From assembly GCA_003553795.1 (NCBI GenBank), contig PWFH01000058.1, positions 1 to 40,312 of the forward strand: 40,312 nucleotides of DNA. The letters are read 5' to 3'. Shown piece after piece: positions 6,857-15,549 of the stretch. The first letter of the stretch is position 1. The number at the start of each line of letters is the position of its first letter. Below the pieces are notes generated by a model. That model made no database searches. It was not told where the DNA came from and saw nothing but the letters and a program-made list of their open reading frames with translations. This stretch comes from Egibacter sp. GTDB lineage: Bacteria; Actinomycetota; Nitriliruptoria; Euzebyales; Egibacteraceae. A program made the translations under genes and the position numbers.

Positions 6857-9403
6857 GTGGCCCAGGCCAACCTCACCCGCGACGAGGCGACCGAGCGCGC
6901 CGCGCTCGTCGCCGACGTCGCCTACGACGTCACCCTCGACCTCACCGGCGACGGCGCGACGTTCCCCGCGACGACGACGGTGCGCTTCCGCGCCCGCCCG
7001 GGCGCGCGCACCTTCCTCGACTGCGAGGCCGCGGCGGTGCGCGCGCTCACCGTCAACGGCGAGACCCGGCCGGTCGAGGGCTACGACGGCACGCGCCTGT
7101 GGCTCGAGGACCTCGCCGCCGACAACGAGGTCGTCGTCGAGGCCGACGCCGCCTACCAGCGCTCCGGGGTCGGCCTGCACCGCTTCGTCGACCCCGTCGA
7201 TGGGGCGACGTACCTCCACACGCAGTTCGAGCCCGCCGACGCCGCCCGGGTCTACGCCTGCTTCGACCAGCCCGACCTCAAGGCGCGCTTCGCCCTCACC
7301 GTCCACGCGCCGCCGGGGTGGACCGTCGTGAGCAACACGACCGTCGACGAGGCCCCCAGCGACGGGGTCTGGCGCTTCCCGCCGACACTGCCGCTGTCGA
7401 CGTACCTCACCGCCCTCGTCGCCGGCCCGCTCCACGAGGTCCGCGACGTCTGGCGCAGCGCCGACGGCGCCGAGGAGGTCCCGCTGGGGCTGTACTGCCG
7501 CGCCTCGCTCGCCCCCCACCTCGACGCCGAGGAGTTCCTCGCGGTCACCAAGGCCGGGCTCGACTACTTCCGCGAGGTCTTCGCCCACCCCTACCCGTTC
7601 GGCTCCTACGACCAGCTCCTCGTGCCGGAGTTCAACTGGGGGGCGATGGAGAACGCCGGCTGCGTGACCTTCAGCGAGCAGTACGTCTTCCGCTCGAGGG
7701 TGACCGAGGCGGCGCGGCAGAGCCGGGCCTCGACGATCCTCCACGAGATGGCCCACATGTGGTTCGGCGACCTCGTGACGATGCGCTGGTGGGACGACCT
7801 CTGGCTCAACGAGAGCTTCGCGACGTACATGGGCACCCGCGCCCTCGCCGAGGCCACGCGCTTCACCGACGCCTGGGCGAGCTTCTCGGCGGGCACGAAG
7901 GCCTGGGCGATCGCCCAGGACCAGCTGCCCTCGACCCACCCCATCGCCGCCGACATCGTCGACACCGAGGCCGTGCGCACGCACTTCGACGGCATCACCT
8001 ATGCCAAGGGCGCCTCGGTGCTGAAGCAGCTCGTCGCCTGGGTCGGCGACGAGGCGTTCTTCGCCGGGCTGCGCGACTACTTCGCCGAGCACGCCTTCGC
8101 CAACGCCACCCTCGACGACTTCCTCGCCGCGCTCGAGGGGCCGTCGGGGCGCGACCTGCGCGACTGGTCGCAGCAGTGGCTCGAGACCTCCGGGGTGGCG
8201 ACCCTGCGTCCGGAGACCGCCGACGAGGCCGCCGCGACGCTCGAGGGGATCGCGATCCGCCAGGAGACGACGCCGGAGCACCCGCTGCGGCGCGACCACC
8301 GCCTCGCGGTCGGCTGCTACCGCGACGACGGCCGGGCGATCGCGCGCACCGACCGCGTCGAGCTCGACGTGCGCGGGGAGCGCACCCCCGTCGACGAGCT
8401 CGAGGGCGCAGCGCGACCCGACCTCCTGCTCGTCAACGACGACGACCTCGCCTTCGCCAAGCTCCGCCTCGACAGCGCCTCGCTCGCGACCCTGCGCGAC
8501 GGCCTCGGTCGCCTCGGCGAGCCGCTCGCCCGGGCGCTGTGCTGGGGCGCGTGCTGGGACATGACCCGTGACGGCGAGCTGCCGGCACGCGACTTCGTCG
8601 ACCTCGTCGCCACCCACGCCGCCGCGGAGTCCGACCTCGCCGTCCTCCAGGGGCTCACCGCAAGGGCGCGACAGGCGGCGAACCGCTTCGTCGCCCCGGC
8701 CGCCCGTCGCGGCGCCCTCGGCGCGCTCGCCTCGGCGTCGGCGCGCGCGCTCGCCGAGACCGAGGCCGGCTCCGACGCCCAGCTCGTCTGGGCGCGCACC
8801 CGCGCCGACGCCGCCGTCGACGACGCCGACCTCGGTTGGGCCGCGAGCCTGCTCGACGGCCTCGGCAGCGAGCCCGGCCTCGCCGTCGACACCGACCTGC
8901 GCTGGCCCCTGCTCATCGCGCTCGCCGCTGCCGGCCGCGCCGACGACGCCGCGATCGCCGCCGAGGCCGAGCGCGACCCCACCGACATGGGCGCCCGCCG
9001 CGCGGCCACGGCCCGGGCCGCACGGCCCGCCGCCGAGGCCAAGGCCGCGGCGTGGACCACGCTCGTCGACGACGCCGAGGCCACGCTCGCCCTGCGGCGC
9101 GCGGTCGCCGCGGGGCTGTGGCAGCCAGGCCAGGACGCGCTGCTCGCCCCCTACGTCGAGCGCTTCGGGGGCGCCCTCGCCCGGGTCTGGGCCGAGCGCA
9201 ACACCGAGGAGGCGATCAGCCTCACCGCGGGGCTCTACCCGCAGACGATCATCGACCGCCGCGTCGTCGTCGCCGCCGACGCCGTCCTCGAGGCGGGGAC
9301 CCTGCCCGCCCCGGGGCTCCGCGTCGTCGCCGAGCAGCGCGACCACACCCTGCGGGCGCTCGCCGCCCGCGACACCGATGCCGCAGGAGGCCACCGACGA
9401 TGA
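6857..9403 (+). CDS. pepN: M1-family zinc aminopeptidase (aminopeptidase N)
   Basis: This 848-residue cytoplasmic metallo-aminopeptidase removes N-terminal amino acids from peptides. The exopeptidase motif GAMEN is at residues 262-266. The zinc site HEMAH is at 296-300, with the third ligand Glu319 in WLNESFA 18 residues after the second His, the gluzincin signature. The N-terminal beta-saddle and the long alpha-helical C-terminal domain are typical, and the length equals that of actinobacterial PepN (about 850). The GTG start at 6857 was chosen because family members begin shortly before the residues that resemble NLTRDEA; an AGAGG lies 8 bases upstream. The stop overlaps the ATG of the amidase gene (ATGA), so the two are translationally coupled. 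Confidence 0.94.
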   Translation: MAQANLTRDEATERAALVADVAYDVTLDLTGDGATFPATTTVRFRARPGARTFLDCEAAAVRALTVNGETRPVEGYDGTRLWLEDLAADNEVVVEADAAYQRSGVGLHRFVDPVDGATYLHTQFEPADAARVYACFDQPDLKARFALTVHAPPGWTVVSNTTVDEAPSDGVWRFPPTLPLSTYLTALVAGPLHEVRDVWRSADGAEEVPLGLYCRASLAPHLDAEEFLAVTKAGLDYFREVFAHPYPFGSYDQLLVPEFNWGAMENAGCVTFSEQYVFRSRVTEAARQSRASTILHEMAHMWFGDLVTMRWWDDLWLNESFATYMGTRALAEATRFTDAWASFSAGTKAWAIAQDQLPSTHPIAADIVDTEAVRTHFDGITYAKGASVLKQLVAWVGDEAFFAGLRDYFAEHAFANATLDDFLAALEGPSGRDLRDWSQQWLETSGVATLRPETADEAAATLEGIAIRQETTPEHPLRRDHRLAVGCYRDDGRAIARTDRVELDVRGERTPVDELEGAARPDLLLVNDDDLAFAKLRLDSASLATLRDGLGRLGEPLARALCWGACWDMTRDGELPARDFVDLVATHAAAESDLAVLQGLTARARQAANRFVAPAARRGALGALASASARALAETEAGSDAQLVWARTRADAAVDDADLGWAASLLDGLGSEPGLAVDTDLRWPLLIALAAAGRADDAAIAAEAERDPTDMGARRAATARAARPAAEAKAAAWTTLVDDAEATLALRRAVAAGLWQPGQDALLAPYVERFGGALARVWAERNTEEAISLTAGLYPQTIIDRRVVVAADAVLEAGTLPAPGLRVVAEQRDHTLRALAARDTDAAGGHRR

Positions 9404-10338
9404 CCCCCACCCACACCCTGCACGCTGCGCAGTCCCACGCCGGCTGGGACCGCGACCTGCCACCGGTGCTGACCGTCGCCCCCGGCGCGAGCATCGAGCT
9501 CGAGGCCCTCGACGCCTCGGGCGGGCAGCTCGACCCCTCGAGCGAGGCGTCGGCGCTGACCTCCCTCGACATGGGGGCGATCAACCCCACGACCGGCCCC
9601 GTCTTCGTCGAGGGCGCGCAGCCCGGCGATGCGCTGCGCATCCGCATCGAGGCGCTCACCCCCGTGCGCCCGTGGGGCTGGACCGCGCTCATCCCCGGCT
9701 TCGGCCTGCTCGCCGACGAGTTCCCCGAGCCCGCGCTGCAGCACTGGACCCTGCCCGAGCACGGCCCGATCGAGCTCGACGGCGTCGCCGCGATCCCCGC
9801 CCGGCCGTTCCCCGGCACCGTCGGCCTCGCCCCCGCCGAGCCCGGGCCCCACAGCGTCATCCCCCCGCGGCGGGTCGGTGGCAACCTCGACACCCGTGAC
9901 CTCGCCGCGGGCAGCGTGCTCACCCTGCCGGTCGAGGTCGAGGGGGCGCTCTTGAGCATCGGCGACACCCACGCCGCCCAGGGCGACGGCGAGGTCTGCG
10001 GGACGGCGATCGAGGCGCCGATGCGGGTCGCCGTCACCGTCGGCCTCGAGGCCGGTGCGGCCCCGCGCTTCCCGACCTTCGAGACGACCGGTCCGCCCCG
10101 TGACACCGAGGTGCGCGACGGCGTGCTCGCCACCACCGGGGTCGGGCCCGACCTGCGGGAGGCCGCCCGTGATGCGGTGCGGGCGATGATCGAGCGGATC
10201 AGCGCCCGCACCGGCCTGCCGCCCGAGCGCGCGTACATGCTCGCGAGCGTGGCGGCGGACCTGCGGATCTCCGAGATCGTCGACCTGCCGAACGTCGTCG
10301 TCACCTGCGCGCTGCCCAAGGCCGTGCTCCTCGGCTGA
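9400..10338 (+). CDS. Acetamidase/formamidase family protein
   Basis: The protein has 312 residues. It matches the FmdA/AmdA fold family that hydrolyses short-chain amides to ammonia and the carboxylate: MGAINPTTGPVFVEGAQPGD, GWTALIPGFGLL, the PRRVGGNLDTRDL segment, GALLSIGDTHAAQGDGEVCG (including the metal/ammonia-site His and the GDGE turn) and a C-terminal DLRISEIVDLPN. Its ATG overlaps the pepN TGA, and an AGGAGG lies at 9385-9390 inside pepN. Coupling with an aminopeptidase suggests a shared nitrogen-scavenging role, which is inference. The exact amide substrate is unknown. Confidence 0.88.
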   Translation: MTPTHTLHAAQSHAGWDRDLPPVLTVAPGASIELEALDASGGQLDPSSEASALTSLDMGAINPTTGPVFVEGAQPGDALRIRIEALTPVRPWGWTALIPGFGLLADEFPEPALQHWTLPEHGPIELDGVAAIPARPFPGTVGLAPAEPGPHSVIPPRRVGGNLDTRDLAAGSVLTLPVEVEGALLSIGDTHAAQGDGEVCGTAIEAPMRVAVTVGLEAGAAPRFPTFETTGPPRDTEVRDGVLATTGVGPDLREAARDAVRAMIERISARTGLPPERAYMLASVAADLRISEIVDLPNVVVTCALPKAVLLG

Positions 10339-10481
10339 GCCCCGCGCACCCGGGGACCTCCGTCCCGCGATCGTGGGCCACCGGCGGTTGCGGCCCGGGT
10401 CCTGGTGGGCTTGGCTTGGGGACCACGACGCGCCCGGCGGCGGGCGCGGGCGGTAGCGAGCCGACGACCGAAGGGGAGCGC

Positions 10482-13400
10482 ATGTCGCGAGGTGGCAGCA
10501 GGACCGTGCCCGCGGGGGACCTCACGCATCTGCGAGCGGCGATCTTCGACCTCGACGGCGTCATCACCGACACCGCCGAGTACCACTACCTCGGGTGGAA
10601 GCGGCTCGCCGACGAGCAGGGCTGGCCCTTCGACCGCGAGGCCAACGAGCAGCTGCGTGGGGTCAGCCGCATGGACTCCCTCGAGCTCCTCCTCGACGGC
10701 CGTGAGGCCAGCGAGGAGCAGAAGCAGGCGTGGGCGGAGCGCAAGAACGCCTACTACGTCGAGTCGCTCGAGCAAGTCACCCCCGACGACCTCCTGCCGG
10801 GCGCGCTCGAGACCGTGCTGGCCTGCAAGGAGGAGGGCCTCGCCGTCGCGATCGGCTCGAGCTCGAGGAACGCCCGGCTCGTCCTCGAGCGCCTCGAGGT
10901 CACCGACCTCTTCGACGCGATCAGCGACGGCAACGCCGTCGAGCGCGCCAAGCCCGCCCCGGACCTCTTCCTCGACGCGGCCGAGCGCCTCGGGGTCGAG
11001 CCCTCGCGCTGCGTGGTCTTCGAGGACGCCGAGAGCGGTGTCGACGCCGCCCTCGCCGCCGGCATGACCGCCGTCGGCATCGGCCCGGCCGAGCGCGTCG
11101 GCCACGCCACGGTGCGCTTCGACACCGTCGCCGACGTCGACCTCGAGCCGCTGCTGCACCCCGACGGCCCACGCGACCAGCACCTGCAGAACAACCTCAT
11201 CATCCAGTCGGGCTGGGAGATCCGCGAGCGCGTCCTCGAGCCGGGGCAGATCATCACGACCGGCTCGAACTACCTCATCGGCAACGGCTACCTCGGCTAC
11301 CGCGGGACGTTCCCCGAGTGGACCGCCGACGAGTACGTCGGCTGCATCGTCAGCGACACCTACGACTGCGCCGACGGGACGTGGAAGGAGCTCTGCAACG
11401 CGCCGAACGCGCTCTACGGCCGCTGGAGCGTCGACGGCGACGCCGTCGAGATGCACCCCCATGAGCTCGAGGGCGTCGCCGGCTACGAGCGCGAGCTCAA
11501 CGTGCGCTACGGCCTGCACCGCCGCTCGTGGAGTCGGCGGGGACCGGGCACGAACGTCGTCCACCTCTTCGACGAGCGCTTCGCGTCGTATGACGATCTC
11601 CACGTCGTGCCGCAGCGGCAGGTCGTCTGGGCCGAGGAGCCCGTCGAGCTCACCCTCGTGACCGGCATCGACGGCCAGGTGTGGAACCTCAACGGCGACC
11701 ACTTCGCCTCCTGCGAGCCGAGCGCCGACGGCGACGAGCTGCTCATGGAGGCCGTCACCGTCGAGGAGGGCCTCGACCTCGTCGTCGCCCAGGCGCTCAC
11801 CGTCGCCGGCGCCGAGCCGGTCGCGACGCGCTCGTGGACCGAGCACCGGCGGACGCTGCGCGAGCTCACCTTCCGGCTCGAGGCCGGCGAGGAGCTCGTC
11901 GTCGAGACGACGATGGCCGTGCGCTCCTCCAACGACGGACCCGACCCCCGCGGCGGCGCCCTCGAGAGCGCCCGGGCGGTCGCCGAGAAGGGGTACCTGC
12001 GGGCGAAGGCCGAGCACGTCGTGCACTGGGACCGCCGTTGGCGCGGCCTCGACATCCGCATCGACGGCGACCTCGCCGCGCAGACCGTGCTGCGCTACAA
12101 CCTCTACCAGGCGACGATCGCCACGCCGACCCACACCGACCACCTGCCGATCGGCGCACGCGGGCTCTCCTGCCAGGCCTACCAGGGCGGGGCGTTCTGG
12201 GACCAGGAGATCTTCAACCTGCCGATGTGGCTCTACACCGAGCCCGAGCAGGCGCGCGCGATCCTCGCCTACCGCCACCGCACCATCGCCGGGGCGCGCC
12301 GCAAGGCCCAGAGCCTGGGCTACGAGGGGGCCTTCTACGCCTGGGTCTCGGGGCTGACCGGCGACGAGCTCTGCCCGAGCTACTTCTTCGAGGACGTCCT
12401 CAGCGGCCGGCCCATCCGCAACCACTTCAACGACTGGCAGATCCACGTCTCACCCGACATCGCCCACGCGATCTGGCAGTACGAGCGCGCGACCGGGGAC
12501 TGGCGCTTCATCGAGGAGCATGGCGCGGAGACGCTCTTCGAGATCGCACGCTTCTGCGTCTCGCGCGTGCACCTCAACCCCGTCAGGGGCCACTACGAGG
12601 TCATCCGCGTCCTCGGCCCCGACGAGTACCACGAGAACGTCGACAACAACGCGTTCACGAACTACCAGATCCACACCGCGCTCGACCGGGCGATCACCGT
12701 CTACGAGCGCCTCGCGATCCGGTCGCCCGAGCGCCTCTCCGAGCTCGTCGCCGAGCTCGACCTCGACGATGAGGAGATCACCCGCTGGCGTGACGTGCGC
12801 GAGCGCATCTTCCTGCCGGCCGCCGACCCCGAGACCGGCCTCGTCGCGCAGTTCGACGGCTACTTCGACCTCGAGGACACGACCCCTGCGGTCCTGCGGG
12901 AGCGGCTCATCGACCCCGGGGAGTACTGGGGCTGGCCCAACGGCGTGGCCGTCGAGACCCAGGTGCTCAAGCAGGCCGACGTGCTGCAGCTCCTGCTCAT
13001 GCACTGGGACCGCTTCACCCGCGAGGAGATCGCCGCGAACTACGACTACTACGAGCCGCGCACCCAGCACGGCTCGAGCCTCTCACCGTCGACGTACTCG
13101 ATCGTCGCCAACCGTATCGGCCGCCACCGCGAGGCCCACCGGATGTTCATGGTGAGCTGCGGCACCGACCTCTTCACCCGCGAGTCGAAGGTCTCCGGCG
13201 GGACGTTCATCGGCGGGATCCGCACCGCCGCGTGCGGCGCGGCGTGGCAGATCGTCACCCGTGGCTTCGCCGGCCTGAGGGTCAAGGAGGACGGCCTCGA
13301 GCTCGACCCCGCCACCCCGGAGCACTGGCGCCGGCTCGCCTTCGGCCTGCAGTGGCACGACCGTTGGCTCGACGTCGACATCCGCGGCGACGAGCTGCGC

Positions 13401-13499
13401 CTTCACGCCGCCGCCGACAACCCCGGTGCGCTGCCGCTCACGGTCTGGGGTCGGAGCCTACGGCTGGCCCCAGGCGACGAGGAGGTCCTCAGCCGCTGA
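10482..13499 (+). CDS. Fused HAD beta-phosphoglucomutase and glycoside hydrolase family 65 disaccharide phosphorylase
   Basis: A single 1005-residue chain joins two enzymes. Residues about 15-230 form a HAD subfamily IA phosphoglucomutase: FDLDGVITD with nucleophile Asp23 and acid/base Asp25, GSSSRN, KPAPDLF and FEDAESGV. From about residue 236 (NLIIQSGWEIRER) a GH65 phosphorylase begins, with a beta-sandwich and an alpha/alpha barrel; the general acid is Glu715 in GPDEYHENVDNNAFTN, and the phosphate-binding motif HGSSLSPS follows. GH65 phosphorolysis gives beta-glucose 1-phosphate from trehalose, maltose, kojibiose or nigerose, and beta-PGM turns it into glucose 6-phosphate, so the fusion couples both steps. 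The specific disaccharide is not determinable here. ATG 10482 follows an AGGGGAG site. Confidence 0.9.
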   Translation: MSRGGSRTVPAGDLTHLRAAIFDLDGVITDTAEYHYLGWKRLADEQGWPFDREANEQLRGVSRMDSLELLLDGREASEEQKQAWAERKNAYYVESLEQVTPDDLLPGALETVLACKEEGLAVAIGSSSRNARLVLERLEVTDLFDAISDGNAVERAKPAPDLFLDAAERLGVEPSRCVVFEDAESGVDAALAAGMTAVGIGPAERVGHATVRFDTVADVDLEPLLHPDGPRDQHLQNNLIIQSGWEIRERVLEPGQIITTGSNYLIGNGYLGYRGTFPEWTADEYVGCIVSDTYDCADGTWKELCNAPNALYGRWSVDGDAVEMHPHELEGVAGYERELNVRYGLHRRSWSRRGPGTNVVHLFDERFASYDDLHVVPQRQVVWAEEPVELTLVTGIDGQVWNLNGDHFASCEPSADGDELLMEAVTVEEGLDLVVAQALTVAGAEPVATRSWTEHRRTLRELTFRLEAGEELVVETTMAVRSSNDGPDPRGGALESARAVAEKGYLRAKAEHVVHWDRRWRGLDIRIDGDLAAQTVLRYNLYQATIATPTHTDHLPIGARGLSCQAYQGGAFWDQEIFNLPMWLYTEPEQARAILAYRHRTIAGARRKAQSLGYEGAFYAWVSGLTGDELCPSYFFEDVLSGRPIRNHFNDWQIHVSPDIAHAIWQYERATGDWRFIEEHGAETLFEIARFCVSRVHLNPVRGHYEVIRVLGPDEYHENVDNNAFTNYQIHTALDRAITVYERLAIRSPERLSELVAELDLDDEEITRWRDVRERIFLPAADPETGLVAQFDGYFDLEDTTPAVLRERLIDPGEYWGWPNGVAVETQVLKQADVLQLLLMHWDRFTREEIAANYDYYEPRTQHGSSLSPSTYSIVANRIGRHREAHRMFMVSCGTDLFTRESKVSGGTFIGGIRTAACGAAWQIVTRGFAGLRVKEDGLELDPATPEHWRRLAFGLQWHDRWLDVDIRGDELRLHAAADNPGALPLTVWGRSLRLAPGDEEVLSR

Positions 13500-13827
13500 G
13501 CGCCGACCCGGCGTCGCCCCCGCTGGGAGCGTCGCCGGGCTCGCACTCGCCACGGTAGAGGGCCCATTCCTCGCACTCCGAGCCATCGTCGAAGACGCAG
13601 ATCCCGGACTCGGAGCCGTCCGGGGCGGCTCGGAGCTCGAGCGTGCCGCCCTCGTCCTCGCAGTGGACCGAGGCGGGGTTGGCGACCTCAGACTCGCCGT
13701 CGTCGGCGCAGCCTGCGAGGAGCAGCACGCCAGCGAGCAGCAGCGCGCGCCTCGGCGGCGCGGCCGGACCACTCCCGCGGGTGGCCCGAGGAAGGCTCGG
13801 TCCGGCCGTCCACCGACTACTGGGCAT
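13489..13827 (-). CDS. DUF333-family lipoprotein
   Basis: This 112-residue protein has an Arg-rich N-terminus, a hydrophobic segment ALLLAGVLLLAGC and a lipobox ending at Cys40, so it should be exported and lipid-anchored. The mature part holds one DUF333 motif set: NPASVHCEDEGGTLEL, GICVFDDGSECEEWALYRGEC, with four Cys residues that may pair. Function of the family is unknown. The ATG at 13827 lies 11 bases inside the end of the dodecin gene. Its 3' end overlaps the GH65 gene convergently by 11 bases. The signal peptide is unusually long before the hydrophobic core, so a start further downstream is possible, but no better ATG/GTG was found. Confidence 0.75.
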   Translation of the reverse strand: MPSSRWTAGPSLPRATRGSGPAAPPRRALLLAGVLLLAGCADDGESEVANPASVHCEDEGGTLELRAAPDGSESGICVFDDGSECEEWALYRGECEPGDAPSGGDAGSALSG

Positions 13828-14032
13828 CCTCGTACTTGAAGGAGACCTTGACCTTCGCGCGGTAGGCGACGACGCCGTCGTCGTCGAGCACCATGTCGAG
13901 CTCGGAGACCTCCGCGACGCGCAGATTGCGCAGCGACTGCCCGGCGCGCTCGACCGCCGCCTTCGCGGCGGCCTCCCACGACTCGTTGCTCGTGCCGACG
14001 AGCTCGATGACCTTGTAGACGCTCTCTGCCAT
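13817..14032 (-). CDS. Dodecin family flavin-binding protein
   Basis: This 71-residue protein matches dodecin along its full length: VYKVIELVGTSNESWEAAAK, then LRVAEVSELDMVLDDDGVVA and the closing strand AKVKVSFKYED. Dodecins assemble into hollow dodecamers that bind riboflavin, FMN or FAD (or CoA) in the cytoplasm and are thought to buffer free flavin. The stretch RNLRVAEV covers the position where the stacking Trp of archaeal dodecin lies; here no Trp is present there, as in some bacterial members. The ATG is preceded by GAGAGGAG. It overlaps the DUF333 lipoprotein gene by 11 bases, suggesting a two-gene transcript. Confidence 0.9.
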   Translation of the reverse strand: MAESVYKVIELVGTSNESWEAAAKAAVERAGQSLRNLRVAEVSELDMVLDDDGVVAYRAKVKVSFKYEDAQ

Positions 14033-14153
14033 GGCCGGCTCCTCTCTCGCGGTTCGAGGCGTGGCCTACCCGCGCGACGCCCGCCCGACGCATGCCGACG
14101 GCACCCACCGCTGGACCTTGTTGCAGCGGACCTGCCTTGGCGGCCCCCGAGAG

Positions 14154-14195
14154 TGCAAAGAATTATTTGCAAAGGTCTGTTTGCATAGGTAGCCT
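14154..14195 (+). promoter_or_regulatory. Promoter of the ArsR-type gene overlapped by two palindromic operator sites
   Basis: Two perfect inverted repeats of the form TGCAAA-N6-TTTGCA lie at 14154-14171 and 14168-14185, sharing four bases and offset by 14. A promoter is embedded: TTGCAA (14167-14172), a 17-base spacer and TAGCCT (14190-14195). The ATG follows six bases after the -10 box, so the transcript is probably leaderless. A bound winged-helix dimer would cover the -35 box, suggesting autorepression. Confidence 0.7.
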
Positions 14196-14201
14196 CGACC
14201 C

Positions 14202-14783
14202 ATGGACGACCCCGCGACCCTCGATGCCACAGGGCTCAAGGCCCTCGCCCATCCCCTGCGGATCACGATCCTCGAGCGCCTACGCGTCGACGGCCCAGCG
14301 ACCGCGAGCAGCCTCGCCCGCGAGCTCGGCGAGTCGAGCGGTGCGACGAGCTACCATCTCCGCGCGCTCGCGCGTGCGGGGCTCGTCGTCGAGGACCACC
14401 GACGCGGCACCGGCCGGGAGCGCTGGTGGCAGCCAGCCGCAGACCGCGTGGACATCCGCCACGATGCCGCTGGCGACGACGTGGAGGCCAGCGCCGCCCG
14501 TGACTGGATCGTCGACGAGGTCACCCGGCGACGCATCGCATGGATCGAGCGTTGGCAGCGCGACCGCGACGAGCTCGCTCCCGCCTGGCGGGACGCCTCG
14601 GTCGCAGCCGACGCCTTCCTGCGACTCAGGCCACAGGAGCTGCAAGCCTTGGCCGAGGAGCTCTTCGCCGTCGTCGAGCGCTACAGGGCACGGCCCACCT
14701 CCGATGGTGAGCTCGTCCGGCTCATCCTCCACGCGCTGCCCCAACCCGCCGAGCGGGAGGTCACCGACGATGCTGCATCCTGA
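14202..14783 (+). CDS. ArsR-type winged helix-turn-helix transcriptional regulator
   Basis: This 193-residue regulator opens with a winged helix (about residues 8-70): LKALAHPLRITILERL, then GPATASSLARELGESSGATSYHLRALARAGLVVE, which is the recognition-helix pattern of the ArsR/HTH_20 group. The C-terminal 110 residues are helical, charged and lack the Cys/His metal sites of ArsR or SmtB, so an organic ligand or a protein partner is more likely. The two palindromes overlapping its promoter point to autoregulation. No ribosome-binding site precedes the ATG, consistent with leaderless translation. The end overlaps the next small gene by 14 bases. Confidence 0.85.
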   Translation: MDDPATLDATGLKALAHPLRITILERLRVDGPATASSLARELGESSGATSYHLRALARAGLVVEDHRRGTGRERWWQPAADRVDIRHDAAGDDVEASAARDWIVDEVTRRRIAWIERWQRDRDELAPAWRDASVAADAFLRLRPQELQALAEELFAVVERYRARPTSDGELVRLILHALPQPAEREVTDDAAS

Positions 14784-15006
14784 GATCCTGACGGCGATGG
14801 CTGCGGCGCGACGGGCCGAGGACCTCATCGACGCCGGCCGCCGCCACACCCACCCCGTCCTCCCGCGACCTGGCCCGCTTGCCCGGGCCGGGGCGGTCGC
14901 CGGTCTCGCGCTCATGCGCGCCGGGGAGGCCCTGCTGCGCCGGGCCTCCAGCGATCACCCGGAGACGCGTCGCACCCCCACCGCGCGAGCGCCCCAGGGC
15001 ACCTGA
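14770..15006 (+). CDS. Small protein of unknown function coupled to the ArsR-type regulator
   Basis: A 78-residue protein starting at ATG 14770, inside the last codons of the regulator gene, with GGGAGG nine bases upstream. It has an Ala-rich helical N-terminus (LTAMAAARRAEDLIDAGRR) and one weakly hydrophobic, possibly membrane-associated helix (ARAGAVAGLALMRAGEALLRR), then a Ser/Thr/Pro tail. I do not recognise a family. Small proteins paired with winged-helix regulators are common in actinobacteria, which suggests it acts in the same pathway, but its function is unknown. The ribosome-binding site and overlap support it being real. Confidence 0.6.
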   Translation: MLHPEILTAMAAARRAEDLIDAGRRHTHPVLPRPGPLARAGAVAGLALMRAGEALLRRASSDHPETRRTPTARAPQGT

Positions 15007-15036
15007 GGCCTGGCGCGCAGCCCAGCGGTCAGCGTG

Positions 15037-15549
15037 CTAGGACGTCCACGCCTGACACAGCGCTATGACGCGCGCGAGCGCCTCGTCGACCGCGGCGGCC
15101 GTGGCCTCGGAGAGCTCGGTGCCGAGGCCGAGGTCGTGGGCGGGGATGTGGACGACCCAGGCCGCCGTCGCGGGGCCGTCGAGCGAGGCGGCGAGGTCGA
15201 GCAGGCCCCGCGGGTCGACGTGGTGGGTCATCGGGCCCTGCCCGTCGCCGGGCTCGAGGGCGACGACGTCGACGACCTCACGGGTGACCGTCGCGTCGAC
15301 GAAGACGACGGTCCGCCCGGAGAGGTCCTCGGCCAGCTCGGGCGTGAGCTGGTGCAGCGGACGCGCCTCCACGCCGGGCAGGGCGCGCTCGGCGAGCGCC
15401 TCGGCGACGATCCGACCCGCGGCGTCGTCGCGCCGCAGCTCGCTGCCGTAGCCGAGCACGAGCACCGGCGGCCGTTCGCGCGCGCGACCGCCGCCGCGGC
15501 TCCCGGGCGGGGCACCGCCCCGGGGGCCCACGCCGTCGCGACGACTCAC
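15037..15549 (-). CDS. hoxW: [NiFe]-hydrogenase maturation endopeptidase for HoxH
   Basis: This 170-residue protein follows hoxH with a GTGA overlap. The protease core starts near residue 28: VLVLGYGSELRRDDAAGRIV with the Ni-sensing acidic residue region, VVFVDATVT with the second Asp, and MTHHVDP with the His expected to bind Ni in HybD-type proteases. These enzymes cut the C-terminal tail of the large subunit after the Ni-Fe site has been assembled. Position at the end of the hox operon implies HoxH as substrate. The first 27 residues are Arg/Gly/Pro-rich and unlike the family, so the true start may lie downstream near the conserved strand. Gene symbol is by position and family. Confidence 0.85.
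   Translation of the reverse strand: MSRRDGVGPRGGAPPGSRGGGRARERPPVLVLGYGSELRRDDAAGRIVAEALAERALPGVEARPLHQLTPELAEDLSGRTVVFVDATVTREVVDVVALEPGDGQGPMTHHVDPRGLLDLAASLDGPATAAWVVHIPAHDLGLGTELSEATAAAVDEALARVIALCQAWTS

Noticed and set aside
10352-10367. Hairpin GGGAC-N4-GTCCC after the amidase gene as a terminator
   Set aside because: The stem is only five bases with a bulge and no U tract; such stems are common in DNA this GC-rich.
9249-12446. Long antisense open frame of about 1065 codons
   Set aside because: It lies opposite pepN, the amidase and the GH65 fusion, all with clear family motifs. The product is an Asp/Gly/Arg-rich low-complexity sequence produced by the codon bias of the real genes.
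14066-14266. Short minus-strand frame across the ArsR operator
   Set aside because: It crosses the palindromic promoter and the start of a well-supported regulator gene, and has no ribosome-binding site or family resemblance.
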